64,000 nt of DNA from Metellina segmentata (Eukaryota > Arthropoda > Arachnida > Araneae > Tetragnathidae): assembly GCA_947359465.1 (NCBI GenBank), contig OX375878.1:81633627-81697626 (forward strand). Reading direction: 5' to 3'. A model generated the notes under the pieces. It was not told the DNA's origin. It was given only the letters and a program-made list of their open reading frames with translations, and did not search any database. Positions 56,810 to 64,000 of this stretch are shown here, piece by piece; the stretch's first letter is position 1; the number at the start of each line of letters is the position of its first letter. The translations under genes were made by a program, and so were the position numbers.

Positions 56810-56970
56810 AGGTGTGGCAATGAGCGCGCTTTGGACTGCAGAACATCGTAACTTATGATTTAAAATAGAAATTGGTCAAAAATTTTGTAAAATTAAGGAA
56901 AACATGTTCTGCAAAGACTTTGCTCGGTGACGTCCGTCGCAGTTTTAAGCACTTTCTGCTCCCGGGCATA
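56810..56970 (-). repeat. Dispersed repeat, inverted copy of 33349-33535
   Basis: Contains AAAGGTGTGGCAATGAGC, GTAACTTATGATTTAAAA, AAATTTTGTAAAATTAAGG and GTCGCAGTTTTAAGCA, all present in reverse complement at 33349-33535. Confidence 0.75.
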
Positions 56971-57084
56971 CCACCTTTTGTATGATGAACGATAAATTAT
57001 ATGCCTATATTGTTGGCTTTGAGCGGATATTGTATTTTCAATCTTTTCATCCAGGGTACACATAAGAAAATTATCACACACACA

Positions 57085-57371
57085 TTCTACCTCGAATAAC
57101 AAGAGGACCGTTTTATCTAAGTTGGGTGAGTAGCAGATCAACAACCGGAAGGTGAATACTCTAAAAGACCGTTGTGACCTCCAAGAATCCAAATGTCCCC
57201 TCACGTTGGAGTGGTTTGATAGTTCGGAGACTGGAATTACAGCTCAGATGTGACCTCAATACCTTGTTATGTTTCAAATGTAATAGGGGCTGTTCTCAGA
57301 TCTTTCCCTTCGGGACATTTCGAATCAGTGCCATTAGTTCGATGTGACGATAAATGAACTACCTAATTACA
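57085..57371 (+). mobile_element. SINE, family B, diverged
   Basis: AGAGGACCGTTTTATCTAAG, AAAGACCGTTGTGACC, CCCCTCACGTTGGAGTGG, TTTCCCTTCGGGAC and GTGACGATAAATGAACTACC follow the family order. Confidence 0.7.
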
Positions 57372-58379
57372 GGTAAATTAGAAACTGAGATAACACCGGA
57401 AGACCAAAAAGTCTAGTCTCATGAAACAGGTTATACGAAGTACAGAAATTATTTATATCCTTACTTGACTACATGTAACTACTATTGCTATTCAAAAAAT
57501 AATGAATTAGAATAATTTGTATTCGGAAAATATGAGTTTACAGTGGTAACTATACAATAAATCTAAACGTGAGTTGCTAATATTTTAAATTTGCACTTTT
57601 AATACGCACAAATCCATAAAATATTAAAAAACCTGAGGGAGTTATTGCTGTTCTAATTAAACTATCCAGTCGTCTGATGAAAGGAGGATAGTGAGGAAAT
57701 GTTGAAGTAAATATTTTGCAATTTAAATAGACGTTTAAGATTTTAAAACTACGACTCATGGGCCTTTTATGAGAGGTTTTCAAGCTAAATGTATTTGAGG
57801 TTGTGTTTTGTTGGCCTATCGGGGTTTCTGTACTCGTCCGGACATAACATTACTAGGCTTTTTTTTTTCAAATGCAGTTTCAGCACGTCACCAATGGTAC
57901 ATAATTCCGATGAATGAATAATGAAAGGAGTTAAACTGGAGAATAGTAATTACCAGCCCACTCTCCAAATTGGTGTCAAAATTTTTTCGTCATACCAGAT
58001 GCTTTCCGTTTTTAACAAACTGATAAGAGGTTGCTACTTTCTTAAATTATCGCCAATCGGCGAATTATACCTTCTCTTTGAGACTACCTTCGAATTGATA
58101 CGGGTGAGTTAATTGGTTATTGCCTGATACACCAAACGTCGTCAAAATGGAGAGGCGGTTGTGTCATGTGGTTTTGAACGAAAGTATTTAACTTAATTGA
58201 GGATTATTGGAAAGGTAAGATAATCCCCTTCTGGTGTCTTCTTCGCCAATTCTGGTATAAAATTTATCGTTCGATTGCAAGGTTGGCGAGGGATAATCTA
58301 TGGCGATCGCAGTACATGTTTCTTGGTTCCTGCCAAAGAAGCCCTCAGCCGAGACATCCTTTCACACTTATTCAAGAAA
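57372..58379. other. Non-coding, nothing recognised
   Basis: No supported gene. A 63-codon frame at 57921-58112 lacks motifs. Confidence 0.45.
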
Positions 58380-59629
58380 CTATCCACTGCGTGGCCAGCA
58401 CGGCGTTGCACGTGACATTTCTTTTCGTGGGGTCAGGAGTGACCACTTCTCGCTAAACCTAGTGATTGCTACGAATTCCCATACAAATAACAGCCATAAT
58501 GGCGTTTCCCGTGGTGTTGGTTTGCTCCGCAAACCAAATAGAAATTCGTAGCCTATTAGAATGAATTCCCTGCTAATTCTAGTTTGGTTTGCTTCGCAAA
58601 CCAAATTATGAATATTATAAACTATGGTGTGCTTTGTATACCAACACCACAGGCAACGCCGTAATGGCCTCGTCAATGTCAAATGAGACGAAATTCGATA
58701 ACAGCCATCATGGCGTTGAATCTGGTGTTGGTTTGTTCCTCCGCAAACTAAATTATGAATATCATGAACTATGGTTTGCTTCGCAAATTGGATAACAGCC
58801 ATAATGGAGTTGCCCGTGGTGTTGGTTTGCTCCGCAAACCGAATTTTAATTCGGCGTGGCGTCACAATCTCTTGCGAAAATAAAAATATTTAATTGAAAA
58901 ATTATTTATCAAAAGCAAATCAAACGTATTAAGAATCTATCTGAAGTCAAATTTTCCGGAGATTTCAAATCCGTTGAAATTTTTAATCTATCTTTAATTA
59001 TCCCGATTTTACAAAAAATAACTAAATAATTCCAGCCAAAATGTTTATCCTCTTTGCTTTCTTTCGCTAAAGTCATAAAAGGGCAGGAAATGTAATCTGT
59101 TTATTTTTGACACATGAATGTTGGCGTCACATTCTATTGCGCAAATATAAAAGGTATTCAATCTAAAAATTTGATTTATTTAAAGAAAATCAAATTTTTA
59201 GGTATCGATCTGATGTAAAATTTTCCTCAGGTTTCAAATCCGTTGAATTTTTTAATCTATCTTTAACGGTCTCGGAGATAGAAAAAAGAACTGCATAACT
59301 ACATTTGGAACTTTGTTTTTTATCATTTAATAGTTTTTTACTGCTAGAAAATTATTCCTGCGCGCAAAATGGAAGTGGAAAAAAAAATTTAGAATCTGAT
59401 CTTTTATGTTGTAGCCCTTCCAAAAAAAAAACAGTAATATTTAAATTTCATTAAATTTATTTTAAAATGTTATAGATTGAATATTAAATTTCGCTTCGAC
59501 CCTAAAATTGAAAAACATTAGGACTACCTGTATGCCAAATCCCATTACTTTAAGTGCCATAGATTCGTCAGGACTTTGTGTGCAGGAAACAGACAAACAG
59601 ACAAACACTTCATTTTATAACATTAGAGA
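58380..59629 (-). mobile_element. Helitron-like family copy, minus strand
   Basis: The 5' end is at 59629 (TCTCTAATGTTATAAAATG after A) and the 3' end at 58380 (CCACGCAGTGGATAG followed by T). The 3' third contains several unexpanded units of ATAACAGCCATAATGGCGTT and GGTGTTGGTTTGCTCCGCAA, related to the 51-bp minisatellite at 37150-38215. The middle has CAAATCCGTTGAAATTTTTA twice. No gene. Confidence 0.72.
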
Positions 59630-60917
59630 TAAACTGACCCAAGGTCGCTGCCTTCTCGTGGGAGCTGCACTATATGCGAGTGCATTGATAGATGAAAGTA
59701 GGAGCATAGTTGGATCCTGTACGTTCTTTCGATGTGATACCTCGTCTGTCAAGATCTGGTCAGTTTTGGTTATGACGAGACTAAACTGTCCTATGAATCC
59801 AAGAGGAATAAAGTTCTAACTAAGAAACACAAATTGCCCCTTGTACAGAATTGGTGACAGTTTGGAATTGGTATTTGCATGGTATCATAGTCTGGCCACC
59901 ACATGGCAGTTTTCGATGCGATAAACCGCCACGAAGGTCAATAATCAAATAAGAGTAAATATAGTGTTCATCAATAGATATAAACACTTAAGAAACTTCA
60001 GCGCAGATGTTATTCGTGAGTCGACATAGGTCCTGTTCACATGAGGTTATTCTAATGCGTGTTTTCCAATGTCAGCTTTTTTTATGCATTAAATTATGTT
60101 TTCATTCTCCTAATTCAAGTTTCTATCTTTGCGATGGTTGAAGATAGAATACAAATTTCAACGGATTACAAATCAGCGTAAAATTCTACGCCAGATCGAA
60201 ACCAAAAACATATATATTATTTAATTATTTACCATTTTATAGTATAATTATGTACCATTTGATTATTTAATTATTTACCATTTGACTATTGAACTATTTA
60301 GCATTTGATTATTTGACTATTTATTTATTAAATAATTAATTATTTATATAAAGAAAATCCCATTTAAGGTATCAATTTGGTGAAAATTTTTTCAAATCAG
60401 TTGAATTTTTCACTTTATCTTCAACGATCGCAAAGATAGAAACTTGAATTAGGGGAATAAAAAACATAATTTAATGTATAAGAAGAGCTGACCTTGGAAA
60501 ACGTGAGTTAGAAAACGCCTCATATGAAAGGGGCCTTATTCTGGTTTGTAAATTTTTTTGTTTTGCTTTAATAAAGGATTTTTTTTTGAGATTACAAAAT
60601 GAATCGATTTGAAAATACATGCCTACCATTAATATTTAAATTCCATCAACAAATAGCCAACATCCATCCTCCCTCTTCTAAAGTAATTACAGTTGATTTT
60701 CTGACAAGAAATTCAAATAATCAAATATACACATCTATGTCATTTTGCATTACATTTAATTTTAGTGGAAGGGATATTTACTCGCTGGAGCCACGCTATA
60801 TACGAATGCTACCTTAAATAAAAGTAAGTTTTAAAGAATAAATAATGTTGAAGCTTCCAAGTGATTTTGACGAAATATCTTGTCCGGTAAGATATGGTCA
60901 ATTAAGATATCGTGTAT
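59630..60917. other. Non-coding, with family pieces
   Basis: Scattered pieces related to the Helitron-like family (CGATGGTTGAAGATAGAAT near 60130; AACGATCGCAAAGATAG near 60422) and TTAA-type repeat words (GTCAAGATCTGGTCAGTTTT near 59747; CCAAGTGATTTTGACG near 60856). The 72-codon frame at 60599-60817 has no recognised motif. Confidence 0.45.
60210..60355. repeat. AT-rich short tandem array
   Basis: Repeats of ATTTGATTATTTAATTA- and TTTACCATTTGACTATT-like units, imperfect. Confidence 0.8.
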
Positions 60918-61222
60918 TTTAAGGTATATCGGATTAGGAACCGGAGAACTACGAGTTCGAAACTTGGTTCAATCAAAGATCGTCGTGTACACAGAACTCG
61001 TGAGCGTAAAATATGCCGTAGCCTCAAATGCAGTCAAGTTTGTGTGGTGTGGATGTTTAGAATGTGGGGGTGCCAGATCAGTTGTTGTTCTCGTCATCTG
61101 GTATTAGATCAACATTACAAGGTGTAGTCCTTGGAAGTTTGCCTTCGGTGTTTATTCCGGACGTATGCCAGTATTTAGTTGCGTTTCTCCAGTGTGACGT
61201 TCATGCACTACCTACCTACCAA
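60918..61222 (+). mobile_element. SINE, family B
   Basis: Head with box-B-like GAGTTCGAAAC (60952-60962), then AAAGATCGTCGTGTACAC, TCTCGTCATCTGG, AGTTTGCCTTCGGTG, CCAGTGTGACGTTCATG and a CTACCTACCTACC tail. Frames across it are artefacts. Confidence 0.9.
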
Positions 61223-61428
61223 GGAAAAATGAAAATCTAAATAGATTATAAAACAAATTGTTCATTATCTATAACTTATACTGCGTTGCTCTAGTGGAAC
61301 GTAAATTAAATACCTACCTACTAGAACTTATAAGAAACACTTAACGGTTTGGAACCGGGTTTTGTATCATGCTATAACGAGTTAAGCCACCACAAAAAAA
61401 TTAACTTACAATGTAATAGTATATATAA

Positions 61429-62031
61429 CTATCCACTGCGTGGCTAGCCCGTCGTTGCCCTTGACCGTGGTGTAAGGTATTAATCTGGTGTAAAATTTTC
61501 CGTAGATTTCAAATCCGTTGAAGATATATTCAATTAAAAATTTATTTATTTAAAGAAAATCACATTTTTAGATATCTATCAAAACTGAAATTTTCCGCAG
61601 ATTTCAATTCCGTTGAAATTTTTACTCAATCTTTAACTGTCTAGGAGATAAAAAAAGAACTGACTTCAGTTAAAAGATTTATTGTCTGGATGTAAATTTA
61701 TTCGTCCGGGCAAAATCAAAGCGGATTTAAAAAGTAATTTTCTCCGCGTACTGCATATGAAAAAATCTTGGCATGATTCCAAACCTTGACTGCAAGGTCA
61801 CACGGGTAGAAAAAGTTCTCCGCATTTGAAAAAGCGATGGAGAATAAAAATATTAAACTCATTTAAAAATCTTCTGGATTGAATTTCAAAATTCGCCTCG
61901 ACCCAAAAATTGCAAATAATTTGGACTACCTGTGTGCCAAATCTCATTGCTGTAAGTGCCATAGAATCGTCAGGATTTTGCGGTCCCAAACAGACAAAAA
62001 AAACAAACACTTCCTTTTTTAAAAGTAGAGA
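61429..62031 (-). mobile_element. Helitron-like family copy, minus strand
   Basis: The 5' end is at 62031 (TCTCTACTTTTAAAAAAGG) and the 3' end at 61429 (CCACGCAGTGGATAG followed by T). It shares CAGATTTCAATTCCGTTGAA and the 5' phrase reading GGCACTTACAGCAATGAG in the element's orientation. At 603 bp it lacks the minisatellite units. Confidence 0.72.
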
Positions 62032-62593
62032 CAGTGTCACCCAATTATATCATGAAGTACTTTTTGGTGAACAAAGTTGCACTGTTTCATTCCTGCTTGC
62101 TAAATTCGTGACTGACGGACGTGATTTGAACACTCAAAAATTTACAACTTCGATGGATAGTTGAATCGGGAATTCGTTGCTAATCACATTCAACAACCAC
62201 CTGAGGCTCTGTGATAGCAGATACTGCTCATTTACTATTACGACTTCACTCCATTCATTGCTGCTCAGCCTTCACTTCACAGGGACACTCACTCTCGGTT
62301 GCTAAAGGCAACACAGGACAGTTACAACTGTGATCTTAATACAGCTCTCACAGTCTCACGCAAATGACAATCATTCTACTAGTGGGGGTCATCTATCGAA
62401 TTTCGGCTACCTCTAAATTCTGGTGTGGGAGGATTGTAGCGAGCTTAGCCACGACTACAATGCAGTAAAATATGAATGTCACATACGTTGCTAAATAATG
62501 TGGTAAGAAGATTATGCACTTACTTACTACTAGGATAAATTGTCCGTCATACGACGCGTCCATAACAAAATTTATCTATTTTGATCAAACTTC
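62032..62593. other. Non-coding, nothing recognised
   Basis: No gene or element end recognised. Confidence 0.45.
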
Positions 62594-63554
62594 ATTTATA
62601 TATATAGTCATAATCATAGTCATATAGAGTGGGGAGGTCAGGAAAGCCCTAGGTGCTGATTCCACTAGGGAATATTGCACCAAACCCCATTGTTTTTCGA
62701 TATTCCTGTCAGAGAAAGCCAGATTCCTTGAGAAAGGCCAAAAGGCTTTTGACAGGTTCTTCGTGAATTGTATCAAGTTCTGTTCCAAGACCTAGACTTG
62801 AGTGCCTTATGTGAAGCAGAGCTTCGCATTCAAAAAGTATGTGGTGGGCAGTTTTCTCCACCATATTGCATTTTCTGCATAGAGGTTCTTCTTTAAAGAT
62901 TCCCATCCTATGAAGGTGTTTTCTTAGGTGATAATGGCCTGTGAGAAATCCAACTATCACCCTCATCTTACCCCTGCTAAGACGAAGGATCTGAGAAGAT
63001 GTTTTCATAGAAGGTTCTTGAATCATAAGCCTTGCATGTTTTTGATCGGTGGTTTGCTTCCACTTTTTTGTAGTTTCTTTAAGCATTCTTTCTCCTATCA
63101 CCCTTTTTGCGGTAGTCTTAGAGATCCCGCAAAAAGGCTCAGGGCTTAAAGGTAGGTCTGCAGTCCCCAGTTTGGCTAACTTATCTGCATTTTCGTTTCC
63201 TTCTACACCAGTATGCCCTGGTACCCTGGTAAGAAAGATCCTATTATGGGTCCCCAAGTCATGTAGAAGGTTCCTACATTCCCAAACAAGTTTGGAGCTT
63301 ATTTGGAATGAGTTTATTGCCTTTAAGGCTGCTTGACTGTCACTGAATATGTAGATTTTCCTATTTGAGTAGGATCTTCTAGAACATTCTTGTAGACAGT
63401 AGATGATAGCAAGCAGTTCCGCTTGAAATACTGTGGCATGTTTTCCTAATTTTCGGGAAATCCTTGCCTTAGGTCTGATCCCACATATTCCAGCACCTGC
63501 CTTTTCGTTTTGTCTGGAGCCATCTGTGTACCACACAATGTCTCCATTTGTGAG

Positions 63555-63557
<3 letters not shown>
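62594..63557 (-). mobile_element. 5'-truncated non-LTR retrotransposon, 3' end
   Basis: The piece contains the end of the second reading frame and about 115 bp of 3' region that ends in ATGACTATATATATAAATG-type sequence (minus strand). It begins abruptly at the (TA)n tract, as 5'-truncated LINE insertions do. Reverse transcriptase and endonuclease are absent. Confidence 0.8.
62709..63557 (-). pseudogene. Non-LTR retrotransposon ORF2, RNase H and zinc-knuckle end
   Basis: The protein part starts GDIVWYTDGSRQNE, giving the first RNase H Asp. It continues with the Glu in FQAELLAIIYCL, the Asp in IFSDSQAALKAI, and VPGHTGVEGNENADKLAK with the last catalytic Asp, so the active site is complete. 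Then follow about 90 residues and the C-terminal Cys/His motif CRKCNMVEKTAHHILFEC, ending FLKESGFL. An RNase H followed by a CCHC-type end occurs in I-, Jockey- and related clades; I cannot choose between them. The frame upstream of KLTNGD (IYIYIY from the TA repeat and beyond) is not part of the gene. No internal stop is present, but the enzyme is only a fragment. Confidence 0.9.

Positions 63558-63599
<42 letters not shown>
63558..63599. repeat. (TA)21 microsatellite at the LINE 5' border
   Basis: An uninterrupted TA run lies at the truncation point. Confidence 0.93.
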
Positions 63600-63605
<6 letters not shown>

Positions 63606-64000
63606 AATGTTGCAGCCGCAGAATTGAAAACTGTGTTGTTTAGCTCGATTCTTAGACGGTTTCCCGAGAAAGTACTGATCGGAAAAAAACAAAATTAACA
63701 TGGTTTATTCTTCATTGTATTCCCTAGACAAATATTAAGATTTTTTTCCGATGCGACTATTAGTTTAGGGTTTATTAAGTGTCAAAATTGAAGAAGCGAA
63801 ATTTCTTCCGCGAGTGAGCCAAACACATTCAAATTTTCAGTCTTCAGCGGTGAGTTTTTTTTATGAGTACCTCTCAACGTAAATTTTTGCAGATCGTCGA
63901 GCTTTTTTTAAAATTTCAATTTGGTTCTTGATAATATTTTTTTGAAATTCGAGAAAAATCGGGACATTTCTGTTACTTTTTTTTAAAACTGCTGTATCTA
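63600..64000. other. Non-coding, nothing recognised
   Basis: AT-rich sequence to the window end without a recognised feature. Confidence 0.45.

Noticed and set aside
62709..63701. A 330-residue protein starting at 63701
   Set aside because: Residues before KLTNGD come from the TA repeat and unrelated flank; only 62709-63557 is LINE-derived.

Overview
The window looks like intergenic DNA of an arthropod, possibly an orb-weaving spider. The grounds are strong AT richness, spliceosomal-type signals, tRNA-headed SINEs whose antisense reading gives the well-known artefactual peptide GFEPGTFRSRG, and the mix of DNA transposons. The spider assignment is inference from memory of similar sequence; no host gene was recognised. 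Almost everything that can be named is a mobile element or a repeat.

Layout. 1-4110: AT-rich DNA, a Helitron-like 3' tail (ends 1720), a degenerate tandem repeat and two SINEs. 4267-9565: a large inverted repeat whose right arm carries a complete Sailor-type (DD82E) Tc1/mariner transposon (6361-9157) with an intact 465-codon transposase. 9566-11586: a Helitron 3' end and two inverted copies of the fold-back spacer. 11587-25237: a Helitron with a Rep/helicase gene. Its helicase reading frame is cut at 16914 by an 8.0-kb P-type (THAP) transposon (16915-24887) and resumes at 24888 to a stop at 24977. The P element's first intron in turn holds a mariner remnant (21228-22039) and a hAT element (22427-24028). 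Each layer is supported by target-site duplications or an empty-site copy.

25250-36350: a defective Tc1 element inside a TTAA-flanked short repeat, SINE pieces, degenerate tandem repeats, a pseudogene of an uncharacterised multi-copy arthropod family, and a second defective Tc1. 36349-38270: a Helitron-like non-autonomous element in which a 51-bp unit has expanded to about 21 copies. 39980-43900: several SINEs, a 33-bp minisatellite and a 153-bp hAT MITE with a perfect 8-bp target duplication. 43937-46116: a decayed transposase-like gene. 46117-62600: mostly non-coding, with more SINEs, a 21-bp minisatellite (51425-52630), a ~143-bp degenerate repeat and three more copies of the Helitron-like family. 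62709-63557: the RNase H/zinc-knuckle end of a non-LTR retrotransposon, 5' truncated at a (TA)n tract.

There is no operon-like logic here; the elements are related only by insertion order. The inferred order in the main nest is: fold-back unit, its inverted duplication, the Helitron, the P element, then the mariner and hAT. The most useful observations are this reconstructable nest, the intact Sailor with its empty site in the opposite arm, and a 102-nt intron-like insertion with a CAGG duplication in the Helitron gene.
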